Positions 7,048 through 15,120 of a DNA stretch of 64,000 bases are shown here, one piece after another (position 1 is the stretch's first letter; every line of letters starts with the position of its first letter). The notes under the pieces are model-generated. The model was not told the DNA's origin and made no database searches. It saw only the letters and a program-made list of their open reading frames with translations. The translations under genes were made by a program, and so were the position numbers. Location: the NCBI GenBank assembly GCA_017463615.1, contig JAFTOU010000028.1, positions 1 to 64,000 of the forward strand, written 5' to 3'. This DNA comes from Alistipes sp. (GTDB taxonomy: Bacteria > Bacteroidota > Bacteroidia > Bacteroidales > Rikenellaceae).

Positions 7048-7530
7048 CTACTTCCTCTCCAATGTTATGAACGAGAATGGGTATTCGAATGTTTCGCCGT
7101 GGGGGAATGATTCGCAGCTGGTTTGGTGCCACTGGTTCATATCTATTTCGGGGAACGAGCTATCGCCTGCGTACTCCTTATCAATAACCGTCAGGTAGAT
7201 GCGGTCGGCGAGGGGGAGTGCTTGGGTGTATATTTGCGAGCCGCCGATGATAAATACCTCCTCTGCGGGGTCAAAGAGCTCTATAGCCTGCTGCAGTGAG
7301 TGGGCCATGGTGCAGCCCTCTATTGTAAGGTTTGTGTCGCGAGTGATTACGACATTTGTGCGCTTTGGCAGTGGGCGGCCTATGCTCTCATAAGTTTTAC
7401 GACCCATAATTACGGGGTGTCCGGAGGTTATGGTGCGGAAGTGTACCATATCCTCCTTAAGGTGCCAGAGCAGGGAGTTTTTATCGCCTATAACACCATT
7501 TTTTGCGATAGCTACAATAATACTTACCAT
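7048..7530 (-). CDS. dfrA: Dihydrofolate reductase
   Basis: 160 residues. It reduces dihydrofolate to tetrahydrofolate with NADPH. Family motifs are IVAIAKNGVIGDKNSLLWHLKEDM at the N-terminus with the substrate-binding acidic residue, VIMGRKTYESIGRPLP for NADPH, and EVFIIGGSQIY near 95. It is the last gene of the operon, and its ATG overlaps the thyA stop by one base. ThyA makes dihydrofolate and DfrA recycles it, so the coupling is functional. Confidence 0.96.
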   Translation of the reverse strand: MVSIIVAIAKNGVIGDKNSLLWHLKEDMVHFRTITSGHPVIMGRKTYESIGRPLPKRTNVVITRDTNLTIEGCTMAHSLQQAIELFDPAEEVFIIGGSQIYTQALPLADRIYLTVIDKEYAGDSSFPEIDMNQWHQTSCESFPHGETFEYPFSFITLERK

Positions 7531-8429
7531 TAGAATGACATTGGGGCTTTGATTGTTGGATATGGGTCGTAGTTCTCAAGCGTGAAGTCCTCGTACTTGA
7601 AGTCAAAGAGCGACTTTACCTCTGGGTTGAGGCGCATAGTAGGCAGCTGTCGCGGTGTTCGCGAGAGTTGCTCGGCAGCCTGCTCCAGGTGGTTGAGGTA
7701 GAGGTGTGTATCGCCCAGTGTGTGGATAAACTCGCCCGGCTCCAGACTGCACACCTGCGCAATCATCATCGTCAGCAGGGCGTAGGATGCGATGTTGAAA
7801 GGCACGCCGAGGAATGTATCTGCGCTACGCTGGTAGAGCATACAGGATAGGCGACCATTTGCCACATAGAACTGGAAGAGCACATGACATGGCGGCAGCG
7901 CCATACCCTCAATATCGGCAACATTCCACGCCGAGACAATCATACGGCGGCTGTCGGGGTTGTTCTTTATGGTCTGAACGACCTGCTCAATCTGGTCTAT
8001 CGCTCCGCCATCTGCTGTTCCCCAGCTGCGCCACTGGCAGCCGTATACACGATTTAGGTCGCCGAAGTTGTAACCATCTATAGGCGACTCCACACCGCTC
8101 TGTGCCGCGGCAAGGAAGGTCTCCATATCCACGGGCAGCACGCCATTGCGGATGCAGAGGTTGTTGTAGTGACGGAAGGCGTCGTTATCCCAGATATGCA
8201 CGCCGTTGTCTACAAGGTACTTGATGTTCGTATCGCCCTTGAGAAACCAAAGCAGCTCGTGAATAATACCCTTGAGAAATACCTTCTTGGTTGTCAGCAA
8301 CGGAAATCCCTCGCTAAGGTCAAAGCGCATCTGATGTCCAAAGACGCTCTTTGTGCCAGTACCTGTGCGGTCGCTCTTTACAACGCCATTATCCATTATT
8401 CGGCGTAGAAGGTCGTGATATTGTTTCAT
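7530..8429 (-). CDS. thyA: Thymidylate synthase
   Basis: 299 residues. It methylates dUMP to dTMP using methylene-tetrahydrofolate. Motifs: [49 protein letters not shown], the catalytic cysteine in [12 protein letters not shown], and [10 protein letters not shown]. It is about 35 residues longer than the 264-residue E. coli enzyme. The extra residues lie after IWDNDAF, in the small domain, the same place where Lactobacillus-type enzymes carry an insert. It is coupled to dfrA downstream and follows lpxH by two bases. Confidence 0.97.
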   Translation of the reverse strand: MKQYHDLLRRIMDNGVVKSDRTGTGTKSVFGHQMRFDLSEGFPLLTTKKVFLKGIIHELLWFLKGDTNIKYLVDNGVHIWDNDAFRHYNNLCIRNGVLPVDMETFLAAAQSGVESPIDGYNFGDLNRVYGCQWRSWGTADGGAIDQIEQVVQTIKNNPDSRRMIVSAWNVADIEGMALPPCHVLFQFYVANGRLSCMLYQRSADTFLGVPFNIASYALLTMMIAQVCSLEPGEFIHTLGDTHLYLNHLEQAAEQLSRTPRQLPTMRLNPEVKSLFDFKYEDFTLENYDPYPTIKAPMSF

Positions 8430-8431
8430 AA

Positions 8432-9145
8432 CTATTTGGTTTTCAGCGTTATATTTCCATTTTCATCAAGCTCTGCCCACGAGCAGCTCTCTGCCCAGTT
8501 GCCTAAGAAGGTGATGTTGCCCGTCTGGTGCGGGATGTGTATATGCCCAAAGACGAAGTGGTCTACGGGGCTCTCTTTGTAACCTTTGGCGTACTCAATC
8601 AGCGGGTCAAGGTATCGCAAATCTGTCTGCGTCTTGTGTGCCTTGCGCGAAGAGCCACTCCACCACTCGCCGAAGCTGAGGAAGAGGTCGGGGTGGATGA
8701 GCCACGAGACTAAAAATCGCAATATCTTTGAGCGGAAGATGCAGTTTATCAGCTTGAGCATCGGCTGACCCTTGATGTTGGTGTTGTCGCCATGCGAGAT
8801 GTAGAACCGCTTGCCCTGCAGGGTTACTGTCTGGGGGGTTGTGTGTAGCTCTATGCCGCACTCCTCGGTAAGGTAATCTCTGACCCACATATCGTGGTTG
8901 CCCGTAAGCATCACCACGCGAATACCTCGGTCGGTCATCTGCGCCAACTTACCCAGCACGCGGACAAAACCCTTCGGCACAACCTTGTGATACTCAAACC
9001 AGAAGTCAAAGATATCTCCCACAAGGTATACAGCCTCGGCCGTAGGCTCAATGCTCTCCAACCACTGCAGAAAGCGCCTCTCAACGCCCCTCTGCGTAGC
9101 TCTGCTGCCCCCTCCGAGGTGTATGTCCGATGCGAAGTAAATCAT
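8432..9145 (-). CDS. lpxH: UDP-2,3-diacylglucosamine diphosphatase
   Basis: 237 residues, a peripheral inner-membrane metallophosphoesterase that makes lipid X for lipid A. The metal-binding blocks are in order: SDIHLGG near residue 6, VGDIFDFW near 42, TGNHDMW near 80, ISHGDN near 115 and FGHIHIP near 198. Length and motif order fit the LpxH/LpxH2 family. It sits between the thioredoxin-like lipoprotein and thyA on the same strand. Confidence 0.9.
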   Translation of the reverse strand: MIYFASDIHLGGGSRATQRGVERRFLQWLESIEPTAEAVYLVGDIFDFWFEYHKVVPKGFVRVLGKLAQMTDRGIRVVMLTGNHDMWVRDYLTEECGIELHTTPQTVTLQGKRFYISHGDNTNIKGQPMLKLINCIFRSKILRFLVSWLIHPDLFLSFGEWWSGSSRKAHKTQTDLRYLDPLIEYAKGYKESPVDHFVFGHIHIPHQTGNITFLGNWAESCSWAELDENGNITLKTK

Positions 9146-9169
9146 AGGCTGATGCCCGATAAGAAGGTG

Positions 9170-10294
9170 TTACAGAATCTTCTTAAGCTCCTGCTCCAGC
9201 GCGTCGCTGTAGAGGTTCTTGCCCACGATACGACCTGCGCGGTCAATAAGGTAGTTTGACGGCAGCGAGCGGACATTGTATACGCCCATGATTGGCGATG
9301 CCTGACCGCGGAAGTCGCAGACAGATACCCATGGCAGCTTCTGCTCCTGCACGGCCTTAATCCACTCAGCCTTAGAGGTGTCAAACGATACCTGATATAC
9401 GCGGAAGCCCTGCGACTCATACTTCTCGTAGATGCTCTTCAGGTCGGCATTCAGGGCGTTGCTGTTACCCAGCTCTGCAGCCCAGAAATCTACGAGGATA
9501 ACATTTCCCTCAAGCTCCGAGAGCTTCGCAGGGTTGCCGTACATATCGTCTGCCACGATATCCGGATAGTCGCGCTCCTCAACGGTGTTGAGCAGTGATG
9601 TCTGTGCCTCCATACGAGCCACATCGTTGCGCAGTGTGATTACAAATGGCGATGTAGGGTATGTCTTGCTAACGGCATCGGCTACGGTGCGGAAGTAGAT
9701 AAGGTCGCTCTCAGAGTTTACCAGGTACTTCTCGTCTGGCAGACGCTGGTAGAGGGCATATACCGCAGCAATGGTGCTCTTGTTCTTGATGATGAAGGTA
9801 ATCTGGTTACGCTTAATCTCGCGCAACTTGGCGGTGTAGAGCTCCGCAATCTCCGTGCGGGTAGCATCGCCCGCCTCGGCATAGTCTGCAATCTTGGCGT
9901 TGAGCTCCTGCATACCGGCGATATACTCGCGGTTGAACTCGCGCAACAGCTCCGACTCCTTAGAGCCGCTGACGGTATAGTTCGCCAGCACCGAGCCCAT
10001 AGAGCCAACGGTAAGGTTTTCGCCTGCGCTGAGCAGCAATGGAATGCGCTCGTTGTTGTAGATGATGTTGTAGATAGATGGGTTCTGCGGCACATTCTTG
10101 ACAAGGAAACGGTACGAGCCGTCGTTTGCCAACTCCACAGAGTCAATTATCGTCTGACCCGAGGCAGTCATCTGCTCTAAGTAGACACTCTTTGCCGTAA
10201 GACCGAAGAACTTACCGGAGATACGGACATCCTTGTTGCTGCAACCACAGCAGAATATTGCTGCACAGATAAGGGTTAAAAAGATATTCTTCAT
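9170..10294 (-). CDS. Thioredoxin-fold lipoprotein (DUF4369/TlpA-like) lacking the CxxC motif
   Basis: 374 residues. A signal peptide ends in a lipobox (FCCGCSN). An N-terminal DUF4369-like domain (residues 25-120) is followed by a helical linker and a C-terminal AhpC/TlpA-type domain (about 240-374). In related proteins the active site reads FWASWCGPC; here the same place reads FWAAELGNS, so both redox cysteines are absent. The cis-proline loop SLPSNYLIDRAGR is kept. It is therefore unlikely to be a disulfide reductase and may be a binding or structural protein in the periplasm. First gene of the operon with lpxH, thyA and dfrA. Confidence 0.85.
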   Translation of the reverse strand: MKNIFLTLICAAIFCCGCSNKDVRISGKFFGLTAKSVYLEQMTASGQTIIDSVELANDGSYRFLVKNVPQNPSIYNIIYNNERIPLLLSAGENLTVGSMGSVLANYTVSGSKESELLREFNREYIAGMQELNAKIADYAEAGDATRTEIAELYTAKLREIKRNQITFIIKNKSTIAAVYALYQRLPDEKYLVNSESDLIYFRTVADAVSKTYPTSPFVITLRNDVARMEAQTSLLNTVEERDYPDIVADDMYGNPAKLSELEGNVILVDFWAAELGNSNALNADLKSIYEKYESQGFRVYQVSFDTSKAEWIKAVQEQKLPWVSVCDFRGQASPIMGVYNVRSLPSNYLIDRAGRIVGKNLYSDALEQELKKIL

Positions 10295-10425
10295 AAGATA
10301 GAATCTGTTTGAATTTTTTATATGTGTTTATTGCTGCTGAAAGTTCATTTCGGTCTCTTTGAGGCTCTTTTTGACACCTGCGCATTTGTACGATTTGGAA
10401 ATAGACCTCTATTCCCTGCATCGCC

Positions 10426-10433
10426 CAAATGTA
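10426..10433 (-). promoter_or_regulatory. Possible -7 element for the thioredoxin-fold/lpxH/thyA/dfrA operon
   Basis: On the minus strand this reads TACATTTG, with a TTTG about 21 bases further upstream (10455-10458). It would give a leader of roughly 125 bases. No other TAnnTTTG lies closer to the start codon at 10294. The 246-base gap to the next gene holds nothing else I can name. Confidence 0.4.
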
Positions 10434-10540
10434 CAGCTATTCAAAAATAGCTCTCAAATAGTCACGAAAAAAATTCAAACAGCTTCTATAATTTCATCAA
10501 AATTTTGGTAAAGGTAATAATTTTTTTCTAAAACGACGCC

Positions 10541-11236
10541 TTACCTGCCCGTATTGTGTGTATTTATGTGGCGATTATTTGATTTTTGGCGATTTTTCTG
10601 CTGCGACTGCATAGGGCGAGCCTTACCCTTCTGCTGTTGCTGGCGATTCTTGCCGCGCTGCGGATGTGCTGAAAGGTGCTGTTTGTAGTCACTTCGGATA
10701 TTATTTAGTGACTGCTCGTCAATGGCGATGCTGTAATCGGACAGTCGCTTTATATCTTTTATGATTATCTCGTTATTCGGGTGCTCAAGGTTGTACTCAA
10801 AGCTCTTGGCACGCATATATCGGGCAATATTATCTACCGTCACCGCCACGCCATGCTCGTTGTCGCACTCCTTGAGGCTCTTGAGGAACTTACCCACATA
10901 CTTGCCATAGTGCTTGTATGGGATGTAGCTCTGCGGGTAGCTCAACTTGCGCGGTACGGGTTGCAGCTCCTCGCGCGATGGAAGTGGGTATGGACTATCC
11001 ACATCTAACTGAAAATCAGACATTATGAATAGGTGGTCCCACAGCTTGTGTGTAAAGTCTGCCGTATCGCGCAGCAGTGGGAAAAGGTTACCCATTACGG
11101 CGATAACGGCCTTAGCCTGACGGGTTCGCTCAGTGCGATCCTCAATAAGCAACAGCGAATCTACCATCTCGTGTATGTGACGACCATACTCTGGCAGAAA
11201 GAGCCTGCGGCGTTTGTAGTTGTAATTATGTCTCAT
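10541..11236 (-). CDS. DUF4290 family protein
   Basis: 231 residues with the Bacteroidetes DUF4290 profile: LPEYGRHIHEMVD at the N-terminus, AVIAVMGNLFPLLRD near 45, HKLWDHLFIMSDFQLDVDSPYP near 63-84, then a predicted helical region. The last 45 residues are a low-complexity basic tail (QQQQKGKARPMQSQQKNRQ) that could bind nucleic acid. The function of the family is not known to me. It is a single gene divergent from the sigma-54 activator, with overlapping promoter regions. Confidence 0.88.
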   Translation of the reverse strand: MRHNYNYKRRRLFLPEYGRHIHEMVDSLLLIEDRTERTRQAKAVIAVMGNLFPLLRDTADFTHKLWDHLFIMSDFQLDVDSPYPLPSREELQPVPRKLSYPQSYIPYKHYGKYVGKFLKSLKECDNEHGVAVTVDNIARYMRAKSFEYNLEHPNNEIIIKDIKRLSDYSIAIDEQSLNNIRSDYKQHLSAHPQRGKNRQQQQKGKARPMQSQQKNRQKSNNRHINTHNTGR

Positions 11237-11361
11237 AACTATTTGAGCCTATCCGATACTACTTTTGGTTGTGGACTATAGCTCGTTTGATCTTAAAAAA
11301 TTAGTCGTAAACCCACCCCTGAAGGGTCTGGGCAAAGTTGTTGATTACCGAAGTAAAGCCT

Positions 11362-11369
11362 TAAATTTG
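11362..11369 (+). promoter_or_regulatory. -7 element for the sigma-54 activator gene
   Basis: TAAATTTG, with TTG at 11341-11343 eighteen bases upstream as the -33 element. The start codon follows at 11396. It is interleaved with the minus-strand promoter at 11373. Confidence 0.6.
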
Positions 11370-11372
11370 ATG

Positions 11373-11380
11373 CAAAAATA
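11373..11380 (-). promoter_or_regulatory. -7 element for the DUF4290 gene
   Basis: The minus strand reads TATTTTTG, with TTTG exactly 19 bases upstream (11400-11403), a full match to the TTTG-N19-TAnnTTTG consensus. The -33 element lies inside the first codons of the divergent activator gene. The predicted leader is about 130 bases. Confidence 0.65.
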
Positions 11381-11395
11381 ATAAACTTTTAGACA

Positions 11396-12544
11396 ATGAC
11401 AAAACTTTTAGTGGTTGAACATTCAAAAAGCGTGCGAAACAATCTGCGCGAGCGTTTAGAGTTTGAGGGCTATGCTATCCGCACTGCCGAGGATGTCGCT
11501 GCGGCGGCTCAGGCGGTGGATAACGAGCAGGTGGATATGATTATCGTGGACGATATATCCTCGCTGCCACCTACAGAGCTCCCCTTTATAGTCCTCTCGG
11601 CATCCTCTACGCTCAACTCGGCGGTGGACTCCTTCCGCCGTGGAGCAGTAGATTTTCTCACCAAACCTGTAGATATGAACCGCCTGCTGGGCTCTATACG
11701 CAACTGCGTGGGCGATACCGAGCCGTCGGAGGGCACAGGCACCCCGCGCACAGGCAGAAGGGGCAATAGACCCCGCCGCACAACGGTGCAGCACGCCATA
11801 GAGCCTATCGTTGGGCAGAGCGAGCAGATTGTCCATGTCAGACATCTGATAGATAGGGTAGCACCCTCGCAGGCGCGCGTGCTTATCACGGGAGAGAATG
11901 GTACGGGCAAGGAGCTTGTCGCCCGCTGGTTGCACGCCAAGAGCACCCGCGCCGATGCCCCATTTGTAGAGGTTAATTGCGCCGCGATACCGTCGGAGTT
12001 GATTGAGAGTGAGCTGTTTGGACACGAGCGCGGCGCCTTTACCTCGGCAGTAAAACAACGCAAAGGTAAGTTTGAGCAGGCGGACGGCGGAACACTCTTT
12101 ATGGACGAGGTGGGCGATATGTCCCTCTCCGCCCAGGCAAAGGTGCTGCGCGCACTGCAGGAGCGCAAAATCTCGCGCGTGGGTAGCGACCGCGATATAG
12201 ATGTGGATGTGCGCGTCATCGCCGCAACAAATAAAAACCTGCGCGAGGAGATTGCTAAGGGCACCTTCCGCGAGGACCTCTACCACCGCCTCAGCGTTAT
12301 CGTCATCAGCGTACCCCCTCTGCGAAGCCGCTTTGGAGATATACCTATGCTCGTAAACCACTTTATATCAAATATTTGCACCGAGTATAACATCCCCGCA
12401 AAACCTATTGAAGCCAAGGCCGTTGAGGCCCTTACCAAGATGCGCTGGAGCGGCAACATCCGCGAACTACGCAATGTCATCGAGCGACTCATCATCCTCA
12501 GTGGCTCCCGCATTACTCTTTCCGATATCGAGTTATATTGCTAA
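11396..12544 (+). CDS. NtrC-like sigma-54 activator with a reduced receiver and no HTH
   Basis: 382 residues. The N-terminal receiver-like domain (1-105) starts LLVVEHSKSVR, so the usual acidic pair is E-H. Only about ten residues separate IIVDD from the LPFIVLSAS strand; the loop and helix that follow the phospho-aspartate in normal receivers are missing. The AAA+ domain (about 135-365) is intact: Walker A GENGTGKE, the sigma-54 contact loop GAFTSA, Walker B GGTLFMDEVGD, and the arginine-finger region FREDLYHRL. The protein ends with RITLSDIELYC and has no C-terminal Fis-type helix-turn-helix, so it may act from solution. R1 starts six bases after the stop. Confidence 0.9.
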   Translation: MTKLLVVEHSKSVRNNLRERLEFEGYAIRTAEDVAAAAQAVDNEQVDMIIVDDISSLPPTELPFIVLSASSTLNSAVDSFRRGAVDFLTKPVDMNRLLGSIRNCVGDTEPSEGTGTPRTGRRGNRPRRTTVQHAIEPIVGQSEQIVHVRHLIDRVAPSQARVLITGENGTGKELVARWLHAKSTRADAPFVEVNCAAIPSELIESELFGHERGAFTSAVKQRKGKFEQADGGTLFMDEVGDMSLSAQAKVLRALQERKISRVGSDRDIDVDVRVIAATNKNLREEIAKGTFREDLYHRLSVIVISVPPLRSRFGDIPMLVNHFISNICTEYNIPAKPIEAKAVEALTKMRWSGNIRELRNVIERLIILSGSRITLSDIELYC

Positions 12545-12549
12545 TTTGT

Positions 12550-12680
12550 ATTTTAGCGTGATAAGGCGGATACCTACTTCCGCTAGCAAAAAATCCCAGC
12601 AATGGCTGTACGCATTTAGCACTATCCATCGTTGGGATTTTTCGCCGAGCGTGGTATCTACCGCCTTCTGACGCTAAAAT
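12550..12680. repeat. R1 nested-palindrome element, copy c
   Basis: Outer arms ATTTTAGCGT and ACGCTAAAAT, then AAGGCGG / CCGCCTT. The inner stem is AAAATCCCAGCAATGG / CCATCGTTGGGATTTT around GTACGCATTTAGCAC. The outer arms differ by two bases from copy e at 51336, and both sides have changed together. It lies between convergent genes. Confidence 0.85.
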
Positions 12681-12710
12681 AGGTGCGAGGAGGAAGGGTC
12701 GTCGTAGACG

Positions 12711-12743
12711 AGCCAATAGCCAACAGCCAATGGCCAATAGCCA
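12711..12743. repeat. R3 AGCCAATAGCC units
   Basis: Tandem AGCCAATAGCC, AACAGCC and AATGGCC units. They are preceded by GAGGAGGAAGGGTCGTCGTA, which recurs at 58655-58675 and in reverse at 14968-14990. Confidence 0.7.
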
Positions 12744-12773
12744 AAAAAAGCGACCCGAAAAGGTCGCTTTTTT
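12743..12773 (-). terminator. Intrinsic terminator of the Cys-rich lipoprotein gene
   Basis: AAAAAAAGCGACC, loop CGAAAA, GGTCGCTTTTTT. On the minus strand the stem is followed by a T run, 18 bases after the stop of the small lipoprotein gene. The hairpin is symmetric and could also stop plus-strand transcripts from the activator gene. Confidence 0.85.
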
Positions 12774-12790
12774 GTTGTTGGCAGTTGCGC

Positions 12791-13021
12791 TTACTCTGCA
12801 GGTGCTGGAGCTGGAGCCTCAACAGGAGCCTCTGCTGGAGCAACCTCAGCTGGAGCCTGCTGGCAATCAGGGCACTCGGTGCACTCAGCAGCCTTCTGCT
12901 CGCACTGCTCGCACTCAGCCTTGCCGCAGCAAGCATCAGACTTCTTATTATTATTGTTACCTGCGCAGCTAACCATTGCAACAGCTGCAACCAATACTAC
13001 CAGTGAAAGAATCTTCTTCAT
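12791..13021 (-). CDS. Small cysteine-rich lipoprotein
   Basis: 76 residues. The lipoprotein signal ends MVSCAGN near residue 19. The mature part has a short Asn/Lys stretch, then seven more cysteines in about 30 residues (CC, then single Cys spaced three to five apart), then a Pro/Ala/Glu tail (PAEVAPAEAPVEAPAPAPAE). The cysteine spacing could bind metal or form disulfides; the tail could span the periplasm or wall. I do not recognise the family. The Ala/Pro/Glu codons are highly repetitive. It is a single gene with its own promoter and terminator. Confidence 0.8.
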   Translation of the reverse strand: MKKILSLVVLVAAVAMVSCAGNNNNKKSDACCGKAECEQCEQKAAECTECPDCQQAPAEVAPAEAPVEAPAPAPAE

Positions 13022-13058
13022 AGTCCTAAAAATTTAAGTTAAACAAATGATTGTCTCA

Positions 13059-13066
13059 CAAAATTA
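13059..13066 (-). promoter_or_regulatory. -7 element for the Cys-rich lipoprotein gene
   Basis: The minus strand reads TAATTTTG, with TTTG 20 bases upstream (13087-13090). It predicts a leader of about 35 bases. Confidence 0.6.
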
Positions 13067-13125
13067 AATATATTTTATGTAACAAACAAATATTTTTCTA
13101 TAAAAATGACGCTATTGTCCCATTT

Positions 13126-13593
13126 TTATCCAAACCACCTGGTATATGGACACTTGGCGAGGTACGAATTGCGGTAGTGGTAGTCCGATGTAACCTCCTT
13201 CCATATCCACTCGGGCAGGGGTGCTTGCTCCTCTACAGAACCCAGCTCCACCTCGGCAACAACAAGCCCCTCATTTGCTCCTGTAAACTGGTCTACCTCC
13301 CAGGTATAGCCTTGGAAATCAACCAGATGGCGCACCTTTTCCACTATGCCGTTGCAGCGCGCAAGCAGCATCTCGGCGCAGCGGAGTGGTATCTGGCTCT
13401 CAAACTCAAAGCGGCTCAGACCCCCATCGCGGCTCTTGCCCTTGAATGTCAGGTAGCCCGTATCGCCATAGATTCTCACTCGGGCGGTAACCCTTCGGGC
13501 GCAGAGGTAGCCCTGCGCTATACGGGTAGAGGTGTGCGCCTGAGCGATGAAGCCGTCGTCGCAGACAAGGTATTTGCGCTCTATCTCCCTCAT
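13126..13593 (-). CDS. CYTH domain protein
   Basis: 155 residues when started at the ATG at 13593, which overlaps the kdsC stop (ATGA); a longer frame exists but encodes no conserved sequence. The ExExK signature appears as REIERKYLV at the N-terminus. Charged strands typical of the triphosphate tunnel follow (TARVRIYG, LTFKGKS, FEFESQIP, WEVDQFTG, VVAEVEL). Such proteins hydrolyse inorganic triphosphate or related triphosphates; the substrate here is not determined. Last gene of a three-gene operon. Confidence 0.88.
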   Translation of the reverse strand: MREIERKYLVCDDGFIAQAHTSTRIAQGYLCARRVTARVRIYGDTGYLTFKGKSRDGGLSRFEFESQIPLRCAEMLLARCNGIVEKVRHLVDFQGYTWEVDQFTGANEGLVVAEVELGSVEEQAPLPEWIWKEVTSDYHYRNSYLAKCPYTRWFG

Positions 13594-14150
13594 CGTGATG
13601 CGGTCTGGTTGGCATCTACAGCCACAACGCCCTGGCAGTCCAACGCCCACTTACCCTGCACACGCAGCACCTGCTCAATAATATCGCGCACAGCGCCCGC
13701 GCCACCGTTGTACTCGGAGATGTAGCGTGCCGTCTCCAACACCTCGGAGCAGGCGTCGGCTGGGGCTACGGGGATGCCGACCATGCGCATACACTCCAGG
13801 TCGGGAATATCGTCACCCATATATATCGCGTTGGCGAGGTTTACCCCCGTCTTTGCAGCGAAGTCCTCAAGGGCGGCAATCTTGTCCATGCAGCCAAGGT
13901 AGTAGTGCTCAATACCCAATCGGCGCATGCGCGACTCAAGGTTATTGCCAAAGCCACCCGATATAACGCATACATTGCATCCGTGCTTTACGGCATAGGC
14001 CAGCGCATAGCCATCCTTGGCGTAGTAGCAGCGGATAAAGTCGCCATTCTCTATCGGTATAATCTTACCGTCGGTCATCACGCCGTCTACATCAAAGATA
14101 AATGCCTCAACATCGGCAATTACCTCTTTGAAGTTTCTTTTATTCTCCAT
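13590..14150 (-). CDS. kdsC: KDO 8-phosphate phosphatase, KdsC-type HAD hydrolase
   Basis: 186 residues, a capless HAD enzyme expected to release phosphate from KDO-8-phosphate in lipopolysaccharide core synthesis. Motif I is FIFDVDGVMTDG near residue 18, motif II ISGG near 65, and motif III/IV MGDDIPDLECM near 115. A GGAGAVRDIIE C-terminal motif, typical of KdsC, is present. It overlaps the DUF2520 gene upstream by 31 bases and the CYTH gene downstream by four. The C-terminal 20 residues beyond the motif are slightly longer than usual. Confidence 0.9.
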   Translation of the reverse strand: MENKRNFKEVIADVEAFIFDVDGVMTDGKIIPIENGDFIRCYYAKDGYALAYAVKHGCNVCVISGGFGNNLESRMRRLGIEHYYLGCMDKIAALEDFAAKTGVNLANAIYMGDDIPDLECMRMVGIPVAPADACSEVLETARYISEYNGGAGAVRDIIEQVLRVQGKWALDCQGVVAVDANQTASR

Positions 14151-14896
14151 ATATTTTCACTTATTTTGTCATAAATATCCCTCAAAAGCTCATCCTGACC
14201 TATCAGCGTACGATGTCTGTTCATCGTCGCCTCGTCCCCACGCATCGCAGGACCCGTCTGCACCGTTGCTGGGTTACCACTCTCAATCGCCTTGGCTGCC
14301 GTCTCGGCTATCAGCGGTGCTACCACATCAAAGCTAAGTCCTGCATCCGATAACACCCCCGCTGCCGTTGCGTAGAGGTTGTTCACAAAGTTGCAGGCAA
14401 GCACACCTGTCAGGTGTATCCGCTCGCGCTGCGTTGCATCCGCATCGGCAACATTGTCGGTCAGCGTGCGGGCAAACTCTACCGCTCGCGCGTGCGTAGC
14501 CTCGTCCTGCGCCTCTATGAAGAGGTATATCTTGCGAAAATCTACCTCGCGCCCCGCCGTAAAGGTCTGGAAGGGGTATATCACCGCACGATTTACACCC
14601 TCGGGAAGCATCTCTATCGTTCCGCATCCAGCAGTATGCGCCACTATAGAGCCCTCGGCAAAGGGTAACCCCGCCGCCACAGACTCAATGGCTCGGTCGC
14701 TCACACATATAAGATATAGCTCCGCCGCCCTCAGCTCGCTCGCCTTGCCGCACCACTCAGCCCCCGCCAAGGATGCCACTTGCCTGCCTCGCTCCTCATT
14801 GCGCGCATACACCTGCACCACCTCGTTGCCACTCCGCGCTACCGCCTTGGCAAACGCCTCCGCAACATTTCCGCTGCCTATAATCGTTACTTTCAT
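14120..14896 (-). CDS. Rossmann-like/DUF2520 domain protein
   Basis: 258 residues from the ATG at 14896, which lies four bases after the promoter element. The N-terminal NAD(P)-binding fold begins MKVTIIGSGNVAEAFAKA. ICVSDRAI and AHTAGCGTIEML follow. The C-terminal half is the helical DUF2520 domain (HLTGVLACNFVNNLY, ESGNPATVQTGPAMRGDEATM). It resembles pyrroline-5-carboxylate reductase and 6-phosphogluconate dehydrogenase folds. The substrate is unknown. First gene of the operon with kdsC and the CYTH gene. Confidence 0.88.
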   Translation of the reverse strand: MKVTIIGSGNVAEAFAKAVARSGNEVVQVYARNEERGRQVASLAGAEWCGKASELRAAELYLICVSDRAIESVAAGLPFAEGSIVAHTAGCGTIEMLPEGVNRAVIYPFQTFTAGREVDFRKIYLFIEAQDEATHARAVEFARTLTDNVADADATQRERIHLTGVLACNFVNNLYATAAGVLSDAGLSFDVVAPLIAETAAKAIESGNPATVQTGPAMRGDEATMNRHRTLIGQDELLRDIYDKISENIWRIKETSKR

Positions 14897-14900
14897 ACCA

Positions 14901-14908
14901 CAAAGATA
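14901..14908 (-). promoter_or_regulatory. -7 element giving a leaderless DUF2520 mRNA
   Basis: The minus strand reads TATCTTTG, then TGGT, then ATG. The layout (A/T hairpin, TATCTTTG, four bases, ATG) is the same as at the HAD gene at 226. Confidence 0.7.
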
Positions 14909-14909
14909 C

Positions 14910-14948
14910 AAAAAAATAGAAGTTTGTGTCGCAAACTTCTATTTTTTT
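14910..14948. terminator. A/T hairpin between the DUF2520 promoter and upstream repeats
   Basis: AAAAAAATAGAAGTTTG and CAAACTTCTATTTTTTT form a perfect 17-bp stem with a five-base loop. The arms are nearly identical to the hairpin at 17320-17355, so this is a dispersed module as well as a likely bidirectional terminator. Confidence 0.65.
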
Positions 14949-15020
14949 GGGGCTGTTGGCCATTGGCTCGCCTATGACGACCCTTCCTCCTTGCGGGTTG
15001 AAGCGACGGTGCAATCGGGA

Positions 15021-15078
15021 TGCGCAACTTTTGTACTGCGTGGCGTCGCGGAAGCGACCATTAGTAACCCTTAATAAA
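15021..15078. repeat. R2 right half
   Basis: It contains GCGCAACTTTTGTACTGCG, GTGGCGTCGCG, GCGACCATTAGTAACCC and TTAATAAAA, matching the right side of full R2 copies. The left TTAAAGGC arm is missing. Confidence 0.7.
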
Positions 15079-15120
15079 ATTCCGCTAAAAGGCTAATAGC
15101 CAATGGCCAACAGCTAATAG

